64,000 nt of DNA from JAJRVM01 sp041752115 (GTDB lineage: Bacteria > Planctomycetota > Planctomycetia > Pirellulales > Pirellulaceae): positions 90,598 through 154,597 of the forward strand of contig JBGSHS010000375.1 of NCBI GenBank assembly GCA_041752115.1, read 5' to 3'. Under the pieces are notes generated by a model that made no database searches, had not been told where the DNA came from, and saw only the letters and a program-made list of their open reading frames with translations. Below, one piece after another: positions 16,791 to 25,920 of this stretch. Positions within the stretch are counted from its first letter, which is position 1. Each line of letters opens with the position of its first letter. A program made the translations under genes and the position numbers.

Positions 16791-17761
16791 ACGTCGGAAC
16801 CACCACGACCGATGATGCCCCGAGCATCCTTGCCCTCCAGCATCTTGCCTACCAGACGGAAGCCGCAAGGTACGACGACAACACCCTTCCACCGCTGCTG
16901 GAAACCCTGGCGGACCTGCTCGCCCGGTTTGGAGATCGGCGTTTTTTGAAGGCAGTCGAGGACGACCAAATCATCGGATCGGTGAGGGGCTTTCAGGAAG
17001 GCGACACCTGCTTTGTCGAGCGGTTGATCGTCCATCCTGATTACCGACGCCGGGGCATCGGTACAACCCTGCTCACCGAGATCGAGGCCCTCTTCCCCAC
17101 GGCTCGCCGTTTCGAGCTATTCACGGGCACGAAGAGCGAAAGCAACATCCGACTGTACGAGCGGCTCGGCTATCGGGCGTTCCGCCAGGAGTGGGTCAAC
17201 GAGAAGGTCACCTTGGTCTTCATGGAGAAGGCCGTGCCTCGCCTTACGATCCGGCTGGATCGGCTGGAACTCGTCGCTGCCAACAAGGAAATGCTGGAGG
17301 CTGAAGAGGACTTGGAGCGGCTCGGCCATCACATGCGAGCCGATGTCCCGGCAAACTGGCCAACCCCACTGTACGACAGCGATGCCCGGCAGCACTTCCT
17401 TCGTGTCGTGAGCGAGAACCGGGATGCGGTCGGATGGACGGCGTGGTACATCGTGCTAGTCGATGGCACGGGGAAGAGAACGTTGATCGGCGCTGTCGGT
17501 GCGTGTGGCCTGCCGGACAGCGATGGCAAGATCGTGATCGGTTATTCGCTCCTCGGCCAGTTCCACGGCACAGGTTACGCCACCGAAGCCCTGCGTGGTT
17601 TCCTCAATTGGGCCAAGCGGGAGCCTTCTCTGCGAAAGGTAGTTGCCGACACCTTTCCGCACCTCACGGCGTCCATCCGGGTGCTGGAAAAGAACGGCTT
17701 CGTTCGCTCTGGAGCAGGAACGGATGAAGGCTCGATCCGATTCGAGTTGTCGGTTCGGTGA
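16787..17761 (+). CDS. tandem GNAT N-acetyltransferase (two domains)
   Basis: 324 residues in two GNAT units. The first (about 1-145) carries FVERLIVHPDYRRRGIGTTL, the acetyl-CoA pyrophosphate loop R-R-G-I-G, then NIRLYERLGYR. The second (about 155-324) is RimJ/RimL-like: LIGAVGACGLPD, KIVIGYSLLGQFHGTGYATE and ASIRVLEKNGFVRSG. GNAT enzymes transfer acetyl from acetyl-CoA to an amine; substrate not predictable. The start overlaps the SRPBCC stop by 4 nt. The fusion of two unlike GNAT subfamilies in one chain is uncommon. The stop abuts a GTG-initiated extension of the next gene, but that gene more likely starts at 17824. Confidence 0.85.
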   Translation: MNVGTTTTDDAPSILALQHLAYQTEAARYDDNTLPPLLETLADLLARFGDRRFLKAVEDDQIIGSVRGFQEGDTCFVERLIVHPDYRRRGIGTTLLTEIEALFPTARRFELFTGTKSESNIRLYERLGYRAFRQEWVNEKVTLVFMEKAVPRLTIRLDRLELVAANKEMLEAEEDLERLGHHMRADVPANWPTPLYDSDARQHFLRVVSENRDAVGWTAWYIVLVDGTGKRTLIGAVGACGLPDSDGKIVIGYSLLGQFHGTGYATEALRGFLNWAKREPSLRKVVADTFPHLTASIRVLEKNGFVRSGAGTDEGSIRFELSVR

Positions 17762-17823
17762 AAGGTGATCCTGCAAATGTCGAAATCTCTAGCTCAGTCG
17801 GCGCAGAACCAGGAAAGCAGACA

Positions 17824-20034
17824 ATGAGTCGAATCCGATACGTGCTTGTCTCCACGGCGATCTTGACAATGTTCGTTCATTTCGCCCTCGGCCAAGCCGC
17901 TGAACCCAAGCCGCTCCCTCGGCTGCGGGTGAGCGACAACCACCGCTTCCTCGTGGCCGAGGATGGCAGGCCCTTCTTGTACCTTGCCGACACGGCCTGG
18001 GAGCTTTTCCATCAGCTCAATCGGGAGGAGGTCGAGAAGTATCTTGCCGACCGAGCCACAAAAGGCTTCAACGTGATCCAGGCCGTGGCCTTGGCGGAGT
18101 TGGATGGACTGACCGTGCCCAACGCCTACGGCCACTTGCCGCTGGTGGACAAAACCGATCCCACTCGTCCTGCCATCACGGACGGTCTCAATAACGATTA
18201 CTGGGACCATGTGGACGAGGTGATCGATCTGGCCGCTCGCAAAGGACTCTACATCGGTCTGCTTCCCACCTGGGGCAGGTACGTCACGTCCCATTGGGCC
18301 AACGGCATCGTCGATGGAATCTTCCACCCGGTGAATGCCCAGCAATACGGGGAGTTCATCGGCAAGCGGTACAAGGACCGCACCAACATTATCTGGATCA
18401 TTGGTGGCGACCGGGCGGCACCGACGAAGGAATCCCAGGCGATTTGGCGGGCGATGGCCAAGGGGATCGCCATCGGCGTCTCCGGGCGGGAAGACTACGA
18501 TGCGGTGCTGATGACCTACCACACCTCGGGGCCGGGCCATGCCTCGGACTTCTTCCATGAAGATCCGTGGCTCGACTTCACCTCGATCCAGTCCAGCCAC
18601 GGCGACCGCATCCTCAACTGGAAGATGATCGAGAAGGACTACGCCCGTCAGCCCGTCAAACCCGTGATCGACCTGGAGACGACCTATCCCGATGCGCTCA
18701 TCGTGCAGGGTATGAAGCCGGGCAATGACGATCACGCCCGCCGCAGTGCCTATTGGTCGGTCTTCGCCGGGGCCTGCGGGCACACCTACGGCCACAACTC
18801 CATCTGGCAGATGTGGGCTCCGGGACAAAAGCCGATCTTGAACCCCAAGAGCTACTGGTACGATGCCATCCAAGCTCCAAGTGCTGCCCAAATGGGTATT
18901 CTCCGAAAACTGATCGAGTCACGCTCGGTCCTCAGCCGGGTTCCCGATCAATCGCTTCTGGCCTGCGATCCAGGCGAAGGCATCGATCACCTCCGAGCGA
19001 CACGGGGTGACGGCTACGCCATGATCTACTCGCCAAATGGCCGGAGCTTCAAAGTCCACCTGGACCGGCTTTCAGGCAAGACTATCCGTGCGTCGTGGTT
19101 CGATCCAAGGACCAGTTCTTCAAGGCTCGTGGAGGAGTTCACGAAGCAAGGGGATCGTGAGTTTGATCCACCGGGAGAACCAGACGTGGGCAACGATTGG
19201 GTGCTGTTGCTCGATGATGCCGACACACCGCCAGCGCCGGGCGGTGTTTCTGAAAAGCGTGATTCCACTCGCCAATCCGAACCGGGCGAGCAGCCCATCA
19301 AATCGTTGGCGGTCGCCGAGCCGATCCGTTGCGAGAGTGTCTATCGAATGCACCTCCAGGGGATCTGTACCGATGACAAATCCCTCTTCTGGTCGTTCAC
19401 CGACGTGCTGGTCAAGACCGACACGAGCGGGCAGATCCTCAAGAAGGTGTCCGTGGCGAATCACCACGGAGATCTCTGTTACCTCGATGGGCGGATCTAC
19501 GTTGCAGTCAACCTCGGGAAATTCAATGATCCGCAAGGAAATTCCGACTCGTGGGTTTACGTCTACCATGCCGAGAGCCTGTCGGAGGTGGCCCGGCACA
19601 GGGTTGCCGAGGTTTTCTACGGGGCGGGCGGCATCGGATGTCATGCTGGCCGGTTCATCGTCGTGGGTGGTCTTCCTCCGGGAATCGGAGAGAACTACGC
19701 CTACGAGTACGACATGGACTTCAAGTTCGTCCGCAAGCACACGATCCAGAGCGGATACACGCTGATGGGCATACAGACGGCGACCTACTCGGGCGGCTAT
19801 TGGTGGTTTGGCTGCTACGGGAAGCCGGAAATCCTGCTGAAGACAGACGAAGCATTCAAGCTGATCGGGAAGTACGAGTTGAATGTTTCGTTGGGGATTG
19901 TCGGCCAAGCTGACGGGAGCTTCCTGGTCGCCCGTGGGACATCAGAACCGGGAAAGGGGCACACGGCAACCATCTTCATCGCCGACGCCGATGCTAAGCA
20001 GGGGTTGGCCATTCGGGAGAGGCCGTTGCGGTGA
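17824..20034 (+). CDS. secreted GH140-like (DUF4038) glycosidase with C-terminal propeller-like extension
   Basis: 736 residues with signal peptide (MSRIRYVLVSTAILTMFVHF, cleaved near 25). Residues about 30-380 match the DUF4038/GH140 TIM barrel (apiosidase-like): FLVAEDGRPFLYLADTAWEL, FNVIQAVALAELDG, WIIGGDRAAPT, IDLETTYPDA and ACGHTYGHNSIWQMW. Residues about 390-465 match the putative collagen-binding domain that follows in this family (GDGYAMIYSPNGRSFKVHLD, WFDPRTSSSRL). After a charged linker (PPAPGGVSEKRDSTRQSEPG), about 240 more residues look like a repeat-strand propeller (DGRIYVAVNLGKF, GGIGCHAGRFIVVGG). That tail is not usual for GH140. AGGAAAG precedes the ATG. It probably cleaves sugar side chains from pectin-like polysaccharide (inference). 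Confidence 0.85.
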   Translation: MSRIRYVLVSTAILTMFVHFALGQAAEPKPLPRLRVSDNHRFLVAEDGRPFLYLADTAWELFHQLNREEVEKYLADRATKGFNVIQAVALAELDGLTVPNAYGHLPLVDKTDPTRPAITDGLNNDYWDHVDEVIDLAARKGLYIGLLPTWGRYVTSHWANGIVDGIFHPVNAQQYGEFIGKRYKDRTNIIWIIGGDRAAPTKESQAIWRAMAKGIAIGVSGREDYDAVLMTYHTSGPGHASDFFHEDPWLDFTSIQSSHGDRILNWKMIEKDYARQPVKPVIDLETTYPDALIVQGMKPGNDDHARRSAYWSVFAGACGHTYGHNSIWQMWAPGQKPILNPKSYWYDAIQAPSAAQMGILRKLIESRSVLSRVPDQSLLACDPGEGIDHLRATRGDGYAMIYSPNGRSFKVHLDRLSGKTIRASWFDPRTSSSRLVEEFTKQGDREFDPPGEPDVGNDWVLLLDDADTPPAPGGVSEKRDSTRQSEPGEQPIKSLAVAEPIRCESVYRMHLQGICTDDKSLFWSFTDVLVKTDTSGQILKKVSVANHHGDLCYLDGRIYVAVNLGKFNDPQGNSDSWVYVYHAESLSEVARHRVAEVFYGAGGIGCHAGRFIVVGGLPPGIGENYAYEYDMDFKFVRKHTIQSGYTLMGIQTATYSGGYWWFGCYGKPEILLKTDEAFKLIGKYELNVSLGIVGQADGSFLVARGTSEPGKGHTATIFIADADAKQGLAIRERPLR

Positions 20035-20198
20035 GCACTCGCACTTGCCGAAGCTGCATTCCACCGCTTGTCTGTGGGACCGGGCACAGCGAAGGAGGTA
20101 CACACAGGGCCGAAGAGTGCCCGAGAAACCGGGCAAAAGTGCGTTGTCGAAGGGGCTCATGAAATGAAACCGTCAACCTCGTGGGTGAGGTCATAACG

Positions 20199-21941
20199 AT
20201 GAACAAGTGGCTTTGTCGGTTGGCTGCGATGGCGCTGACCATGGTTGGAAGCGGGCGGGTTCTCGCCGAACAGGGATCGTCCATCACCGTCAAGGTGCTC
20301 TACGACAACTACACGGCTGAGAAAGGATTCACGGAAGACTGGGGCTTCAGTTGCCTCATCACGGGCACCGAGAAGTCGATCCTGTTCGACACCGGGGCCA
20401 ACGGTGATGTTCTTCTCCAGAACATGGCAAAGATGAACGTCGGCCCCGGCGCTGCCGAAGTCGCCGTTATCTCGCACAACCACGGCGACCATACAGGCGG
20501 GCTGATCGCCGTGCTTGAGAAGAACCGAAAGATGACGGTCTATCTACCGCCCTCCTGTACCGAAACGATGGTCCAGCAGGTCGAGAGGTTCGGCCCAAAG
20601 GTCATCACCGTCACCAAGCCGGTCGAGATCTGCCGGGGAGCGTTCGTGATCGGCCCAACCGGCGAAAAGATCGTCGAGCAGGCGTTGGCGGTGGATACTG
20701 GCAAGGGGTTGGTCATCATCACCGGCTGTTCCCACCCTGGCGTGATCGAGATCGCCAAGCGAGCGAAGGAGCAGTTGCGCCGTGATGTCTACATGATCTG
20801 CGGCGGAATGCACTTGCTTGAGATGTCGGACGCACAGGTCGGCAAGGTGATTGCGGAGTTGAAGTCTCTGGGCGTTCAGAAGATCGGGGCGACACATTGC
20901 ACCGGGGAGAAGGCGATAGCCTTGTTCAAGGAAACGTTCGGCGACGGGTTTGTTGAGCTTGGGGTCGGTCGTGTCCTCAAAATCGAGAGCGCCAAGACCT
21001 ACACCAACCCGGTTGGCGAAACGCCGATCCAAATGGGCGACCCTTTCGTGCTTCAGCACGGCGGAAGGTATTACCTCTTCGGCACAAACACCGCCAACGA
21101 CGGATTCAAGTGTTGGGAGTCAACAGATCTCGTCCATTGGGAGGAGAAGGGCTGGGCCTACCGGGAGTCCGACGATTCCTGGGCGAAGTCGCACTACTGG
21201 GCTCCCGAGGTCAAGGAGTGTCGTGGCAAGTTCTACATGACCTACTCGGCGATGCCGAAGAAAGCCGAAACGCTTCGGTTGCTGATCGCTTTGGCAGTCA
21301 GCGACAAGCCCGAGGGACCATACAAGGATCTCCATGCCCCGTGGTTCGACTTCGGCTATTCCGCCATCGACGGCCATATCTTCGTCGATGACGACGGGAA
21401 ACCGTACCTCTATTTCAGTCGAAACGGTGTTCAAGACGGCTACAGCTTTGGGGTCATGTACGGAGTGGCGTTGGCCGACGACCTATCAAAACCAATCGGC
21501 GAGCCGGTGAAGCTGATGGAGGCAGATCAGCCGTGGGAGAAGGTCCGGTATGCCGAAAACCGCTGCAACGAGGGAGCCTTTGTGTTGAAGCACAGGGGCC
21601 GCTACTACATGAGCTACTCGGCAAATCACACCGGATTCCCGCACTACGGGATCGGCTACGCCATGGCGGATAAGCCGCTTGGCCCGTGGGTGAAAGCCAA
21701 AGACAACCCGATTGCAGCGACGAATCTCGACATCGGTGTGTCCGGGCCAGGGCATAGCTGCATCACCTCCTCGCCCGACCGCACGGAGATGTTCATCGTC
21801 TACCACACCCACGCCGATGCCCAGAAACCATCCGGCGACCGGGTGGTCAACATCGACCGGGTCGGCTTCGACGACTCCGGCAAGCTCTGGATCACAGGGC
21901 CGACCCGGAGTCCCCAGCCGATGCCTTCCGGCAGCAAGTGA
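20199..21941 (+). CDS. exported metallo-beta-lactamase domain fused to a GH43 domain
   Basis: 580 residues, one open frame. A signal peptide (MNKWLCRLAAMALTMVGSGR) is followed by a metallo-beta-lactamase fold (about 30-262) like the dihydropterin-phosphate-synthase family: SHNHGDHTGG near 88, ITGCSHPGV, CGGMHLL, IGATHCTGEKA. From about 270 a GH43-type five-bladed domain begins: MGDPFVLQHGGRYYLFGT (general base Asp), WAPEVKECRGKFYMTYSA, SAIDGHIFVDDDGKPYLYFS, NEGAFVLKHRGRYYMSYSAN (acid Glu). GH43 enzymes cut arabinose, xylose or galactose linkages with inversion. The GH43 half lacks its own signal peptide, so it depends on the front half for export. The junction may come from a deletion that joined two genes. 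Confidence 0.87.
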   Translation: MNKWLCRLAAMALTMVGSGRVLAEQGSSITVKVLYDNYTAEKGFTEDWGFSCLITGTEKSILFDTGANGDVLLQNMAKMNVGPGAAEVAVISHNHGDHTGGLIAVLEKNRKMTVYLPPSCTETMVQQVERFGPKVITVTKPVEICRGAFVIGPTGEKIVEQALAVDTGKGLVIITGCSHPGVIEIAKRAKEQLRRDVYMICGGMHLLEMSDAQVGKVIAELKSLGVQKIGATHCTGEKAIALFKETFGDGFVELGVGRVLKIESAKTYTNPVGETPIQMGDPFVLQHGGRYYLFGTNTANDGFKCWESTDLVHWEEKGWAYRESDDSWAKSHYWAPEVKECRGKFYMTYSAMPKKAETLRLLIALAVSDKPEGPYKDLHAPWFDFGYSAIDGHIFVDDDGKPYLYFSRNGVQDGYSFGVMYGVALADDLSKPIGEPVKLMEADQPWEKVRYAENRCNEGAFVLKHRGRYYMSYSANHTGFPHYGIGYAMADKPLGPWVKAKDNPIAATNLDIGVSGPGHSCITSSPDRTEMFIVYHTHADAQKPSGDRVVNIDRVGFDDSGKLWITGPTRSPQPMPSGSK

Positions 21942-21970
21942 AAAGCACGATTTGGACAAGGACATCTGCC

Positions 21971-23098
21971 ATGCCACCAAAGTTGTTTGAACCGAGTTCG
22001 ATAGGCACCTTGAGAATCAAGAATCGCTTTGTGCGTTCAGCCACATGGGAAGGCATGGCAGCCGAAGACGGATCATGCACGTCGAGGCTTGTGGAGTTGA
22101 CCGGCGACTTGGCCAAGGGGGAAGTGGGATTGATCGTGTCGGGCCATGTTTTCGTCAGCCCCGAGGGCCAAGCCGGGCCATGGCAACTTGGGATTCACGA
22201 CGACAAATTCATCCCCGGTCTATCGCAGATGGCGAGGGCGGCCCACGATGGCGGGAGTACGATTGTTGTGCAGTTGGCTCATGCGGGTCTTCAGGCTGCC
22301 ACACCGCTGACGAAGATGGAGGCGGTTGGCCCATCCAGTTTGCCCCGAGATGACGGGTCACACTGCAAGGAGATGTCGCTTGCCCAGATTCAGCAGACCG
22401 TCGATGCCTTCGTTGCTGGGGCTGCCAGGGCCAAAGCCGCAGACTTCGATGGCGTGCAAATCCATGCGGCGCACGGCTATCTGCTGTCGCAATTCCTTTC
22501 TCCCCACTACAACAGACGACACGATGAATTCGGTGGAACCGCTGAGCGTCGTGCTCGGATCGTCTTGGACATCCTCGGTCAGATCAAATCAACGCTGGGA
22601 ACTGGCTTTCCTGTCTTGATCAAGATGAATTCCGAGGATTTCATCGACGATGGGCTGACCGTTGACGAAACACTTCAGATCGCCCGCTCGCTGGAAGAGG
22701 CTGGAATCGACGCCATCGAGTTGAGCGGCGGGACCGCCGATGAGGCGAGTCAATTCAAACCGGTGCGGCGTGGGCGATTGCCAAGCGAAGAGAAGGAGGT
22801 CTTCTACCGTGACGCTGCCCGGCGATACAAAGAGACCATCTCGGTGCCGCTAATCTTGGTGGGTGGCATCCGGTCCTACTCGGTGGCCGAAGAGTTGATT
22901 CATGACGGAGTTGCCGATTTCGTTTCGCTGAGTCGTCCCTTAATCAGGGAACCGGGGCTTGTCGGACGTTGGAAGAGTGGCGACACAGCGAAGTCGGAAT
23001 GCGGCTCCTGCAATCTATGCTTCAAACCGATTCTGGAGGGGAAAGGCGTGTACTGCGTTGCCCAAGAACGAGAACGGGAGAAGCTCCATCGGCAGTGA
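21971..23098 (+). CDS. old-yellow-enzyme family NADH:flavin oxidoreductase
   Basis: 375 residues from the ATG at 21971, with AAGGACATCTGCC before it. FMN-binding TIM barrel of the OYE family: LFEPSSIGTLRIKNRFVRSA near 5-24, GGSTIVVQLAHAGLQ, the active-site stretch FDGVQIHAAHGYLLSQFLSP near 160-180, ELSGG, LILVGGIRSY, and DFVSLSRPLIREPGLV. The C-terminus has a Cys cluster (ECGSCNLCFKP, then YCVAQE), as in members that also carry a metal or cluster site. The family reduces activated C=C bonds. No signal peptide, so cytosolic. In this locus it may act on unsaturated sugar or lignin-like products (inference). Confidence 0.9.
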   Translation: MPPKLFEPSSIGTLRIKNRFVRSATWEGMAAEDGSCTSRLVELTGDLAKGEVGLIVSGHVFVSPEGQAGPWQLGIHDDKFIPGLSQMARAAHDGGSTIVVQLAHAGLQAATPLTKMEAVGPSSLPRDDGSHCKEMSLAQIQQTVDAFVAGAARAKAADFDGVQIHAAHGYLLSQFLSPHYNRRHDEFGGTAERRARIVLDILGQIKSTLGTGFPVLIKMNSEDFIDDGLTVDETLQIARSLEEAGIDAIELSGGTADEASQFKPVRRGRLPSEEKEVFYRDAARRYKETISVPLILVGGIRSYSVAEELIHDGVADFVSLSRPLIREPGLVGRWKSGDTAKSECGSCNLCFKPILEGKGVYCVAQEREREKLHRQ

Positions 23099-23141
23099 AC
23101 ACAATGCCTTCGAATACCGTCGCAATTGGAGGAGGAGTTCA

Positions 23142-23936
23142 ATGAACCTGTCCCGCCGTCATTTCCTGTTGACTACCGGTGCCGCAGCAGCGTCTCTAAC
23201 CATGCCGCATACCGCTTCGTCGAACGACGCTCGGGGGAAGAAGCGGCACATCGTGACCCTCAGCTTCGACGACGGCTTCAAGAAGTCATCGATCAAGACA
23301 GCGGAGATTTACGAGAAGTACAAGCTGTCGGCCTGCATCAACGTGGTGGCCTCGGCCCACCTGAGCGAATTCCGGCCACCAGACTACCCCGACGTAACTC
23401 GTGGAGATTTTGGGCTCTGGAACGAACTCCAGGCCCGAGGCCACGAGATCATGCCTCACAGCTACAAGCACGCCAACCTGCGGCAGCTTCCGCTGAGCGA
23501 GTCGCAGGACTTGATTCGCCGTTGCCTGGATGTGTTCTCGAAGGAACTGAAAGACTTCGATCCGAAGAAGGCGGTCTACAACTTCGCCTACAACGCTTCG
23601 ACACCGGAACTGGAGGAGTGGCTGGCGACTCAGGTGCGAGCGTTTCGAACCGGTGGAGGGGCCATAAATCCCCTACCACATGAAGGACAGGTGAAGCTCA
23701 CCTGCACAAGCTTTGGCCCACGTAACTGCGAAGTCGCCATCGACCGAGAGATCGAAAGGCTGCTGGCCAGGGAATCCGGTTGGTTGATCTTCAACACGCA
23801 CGGCCTCGATGACGAAGGTTGGGGGCCGATCCGAGCGACGTATTTGGACGGTCTGCTGGGCAAGCTCTTGGGAATCCAGTCAGTGGATGTCTTGCCTGCG
23901 GGACGGGCACTCAGGGACTACGTTGGCGATCAGTAG
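23142..23936 (+). CDS. Tat-exported polysaccharide deacetylase (NodB-type)
   Basis: 264 residues. The N-terminus MNLSRRHFLLTTGAAAASLT is a twin-arginine signal (RRHFLL). The NodB fold is seen as HIVTLSFDDGFKKSS near 36-50 (metal-binding Asp and base Asp), GHEIMPHSYKHANLRQL near 98-114 (metal His), and WLIFNTHGLDD near 225. These enzymes remove N- or O-acetyl groups with a divalent metal. GGAGGAGG lies 5-10 nt before the ATG. The gene follows the OYE gene by 43 nt on the same strand. It ends before the truncated DUF3604 gene. Confidence 0.87.
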   Translation: MNLSRRHFLLTTGAAAASLTMPHTASSNDARGKKRHIVTLSFDDGFKKSSIKTAEIYEKYKLSACINVVASAHLSEFRPPDYPDVTRGDFGLWNELQARGHEIMPHSYKHANLRQLPLSESQDLIRRCLDVFSKELKDFDPKKAVYNFAYNASTPELEEWLATQVRAFRTGGGAINPLPHEGQVKLTCTSFGPRNCEVAIDREIERLLARESGWLIFNTHGLDDEGWGPIRATYLDGLLGKLLGIQSVDVLPAGRALRDYVGDQ

Positions 23937-24070
23937 ATGTGAGCCTCCACAGGGAGTTTCTGAACAACATGCCGAATACCCTAATGTCCTGCGACATGCC
24001 CCAATGCCAGATCCGCAAAAGAGCCCAGCACACAGCGGATGCATCCACTCATCTGAGCCATCAAGATGAA

Positions 24071-24500
24071 ATGCAAGGGGCCAGCCACCACAGGTGGTTT
24101 GCTCTCTTGGGCCTGTTGCTGTTGGCCGCCACTGCCCCGGCACAGGCCCAGTACCATATGTACTGGGGTGACATGCACGGCCACACCAGTCATTCCGATG
24201 GCAAGGGCAGCCTGGACGACTACTTCGTCCACGCTCGTGACGTTGCCAAGCTCGACTTCGTCGTCGTCAGCGACCATGACTTCGGCAACACTGCGCCCTG
24301 GCAAATGCCCAAAGAAACATGGACGCTGACCCAAGACAAAGCAGAAAAGTACACGGTGGACGGCAAGTTCGTCACTATTGCTGGGTACGAATGGACCTCG
24401 CAGCCCAAGTATTGGACGCCGGAAGAACCGATCTTCGAAGGTCCGGTCAGCCGGGCCAGACAGGTGGCGAAACTGGTGAGTGACCAGACGTTGCGGGCCT
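24071..24500 (+). pseudogene. truncated secreted PHP-domain (DUF3604-type) protein
   Basis: The ATG at 24071 gives a signal peptide (WFALLGLLLLAATAPAQAQ) followed by a PHP metal-site start: YWGDMHGHTSHSDGKGS and DFVVVSDHDFGN, as in DUF3604 proteins, a family of hundreds of residues near polysaccharide genes. About 120 codons after the start, the frame runs into sequence that is antisense to a transposase fragment and stops at 24541. The rest of the gene is missing. The junction with the insertion element is near 24470-24500; I cannot place it to the base. The start could also be an upstream ATG at 23969, but only this one fits the signal peptide. Confidence 0.75.
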
Positions 24501-24999
24501 GCGCGGAGGCGAAGTCGAGCCCGGCTTGGCGGCGCGCTTGATCGCGTGTCCAGCGGCAGCGGATCTTCTCCTGGCTGATCCCCAACTTGCGGCGTGTCGC
24601 ACCCTGAAGACGCAGGTGTCGATAGAGCGTGCTGCGGGGAACGGCCCGGCCGAACTCCGTCCGAAGAATACGGTTGAGGACCACCGCGCTGCGGCGTGGT
24701 TGTTCCTTCTTGAGCGCGATGGCACGCTCCAAGAGTGGTTGCAACTTCCGGCGAGGCTGGCCGCGATCGTTGCGCGGTCGGCGTGCCGTACCCTGCACGC
24801 CCTCGCGTTGGAGTCGCTGCCACCAGCGACGGAGCGTGCGGACGGAGATCCGCTTCCGCTTCCCGTTGGGGAGCAGGCGTTCCTCTTGCGCCAGGGTGTG
24901 AAAATACGCCTCCCGGTCCGCGACTGGAATCTCGCCCAACACGAGCGGACTCAGCAGCGAGCAGCGAAAGACGGGCCAGGCCTGATCGTTACGACCCAT
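24500..24999 (-). pseudogene. 5' part of a DDE-type transposase (truncated)
   Basis: The start is the ATG at 24999 (AGGAGAGACACG upstream). It reads MGRNDQAWPVFRCSLLSPLV, then a helix-turn-helix region (SVRTLRRWWQRLQREGVQGT near 55-75), and a second one (PRSTLYRHLRLQGATRRKLG near 120-140). The last recognisable block is GLDFASAQARNVW, just before the catalytic core would begin. After that the sequence belongs to the interrupted PHP gene. With no DDE residues, it cannot act alone. Confidence 0.65.
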
Positions 25000-25051
25000 C
25001 GTGTCTCTCCTGGAATGACTCCCGTGACCAGCGTCGCGGGACCAAGGTACC

Positions 25052-25841
25052 TCAGGGGCCCCGCGGTCTTGTTGCGAAACGGGGGAAGAAGGGTTCGTGA
25101 AAAGCGCGATCCCACCGGTCGAGCAGATGCAGGAGGCGGCGCGCTGTGCGCAAACCTTCTCCACGTTGCGGGCTGCGGTATTTATGCGGGGCGACGGCCC
25201 CCAGAAACCGGTGCAGTGTGGAGAGCGGTTGTCGTTCGCTCCACAACTGCAACCCGGTCTGCAACGCCGTGACTTGCGTGCCCAGAAAGGCCAGGAACCG
25301 CCACAACGTGGAGCGATGTAGGGCTCGCTCGTCAATCTGCGGTTGGTCTGGTGGCGTCACATAGCCGATCACCCGGCCGTGGGGCGCGACCACGTCCTGT
25401 AACGATCGCTCGTCGTGTTCCAGATACTCGCGGGCCAGCGGCAGGAGGCTCGTGCTGGCGTAGCGTCGGTAGGGAAGTATGAAAGTCGGGCGAATCGGTA
25501 AAGACGAGCCCGCAGCGCTGACACTTCCAGCGGACGAGAACGATCGACAAGACCTGCACGGTCAGTGAGACGATGACACGGATCTTGCGTCGCCGCAACT
25601 CATGCTTCTTGAATCCCTGGGTCGCATCGCAACGGAGACACCGTTTACGATAGCGCACGTTCTGAGAAATCGCCGCCTGGTGCTTCGCGATGGCGGCCAG
25701 GATTGGAGAAGAGGTGGTGGCCAAGACGATGAAGAGAACGGGTTTTTTGAAAGAGGGACGCGCTTGCTGTGAGAAGACAAAGCGCGTTCCTCTTTTTTCA
25801 TGCGCGCACCGCCCAGACAGAGGCGGGCTTTTAGAAAACAT
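25052..25841 (-). pseudogene. DUF6431-like element protein with a +1 frameshift
   Basis: The first frame holds a zinc-ribbon-like part: RYRKRCLRCDATQGFKKHEL, VQVLSIVLVRWKCQRCGLVF, ending DSPDF. In the next frame it continues as ILPYRRYASTSLLPLAREYL, then a helical region to the stop at 25052. An extra T within the run at 25484-25482 accounts for the shift, since removing it restores D-F-I-L-P-Y-R-R-Y. The start codon is uncertain and may lie near 25715 instead of 25841, because the first residues read through the hairpin. Confidence 0.6.
25743..25798 (+). terminator. strong hairpin with T-run, terminator-like
   Basis: AAAGAGGGACGCGCTT pairs with AAGCGCGTTCCTCTTT around a 15-nt loop and is followed by TTTTTT on the plus strand. 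This is an intrinsic-terminator shape. No plus-strand gene ends here, so it may protect the insertion element from outside transcription. Confidence 0.5.
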
Positions 25842-25920
25842 GCCCGACGGCGGGCTTCTGGCGGGCTGGGGGCGGGCTCTTCTCGGCCAAATACTTCGAG
25901 ACTAAAGCCGCCTATTCCGG

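Larger units (their letters stand above)
24480..25850. mobile_element. remnant of a two-gene insertion element (DUF6431-like + DDE-type transposase)
   Basis: Between the broken PHP gene and the integrase fragment lie two minus-strand transposition-type genes, both damaged: a DUF6431-like gene with a frameshift and a helix-turn-helix/integrase-core gene truncated at its 3' end. The right side includes a strong hairpin (25743-25798). I did not find clear terminal inverted repeats or a target duplication, so the limits are approximate. Confidence 0.6.

Noticed and set aside
24526..25272. 248-aa plus-strand frame
   Set aside because: Antisense to the transposase and DUF6431-like fragments, which are recognisable on the minus strand.
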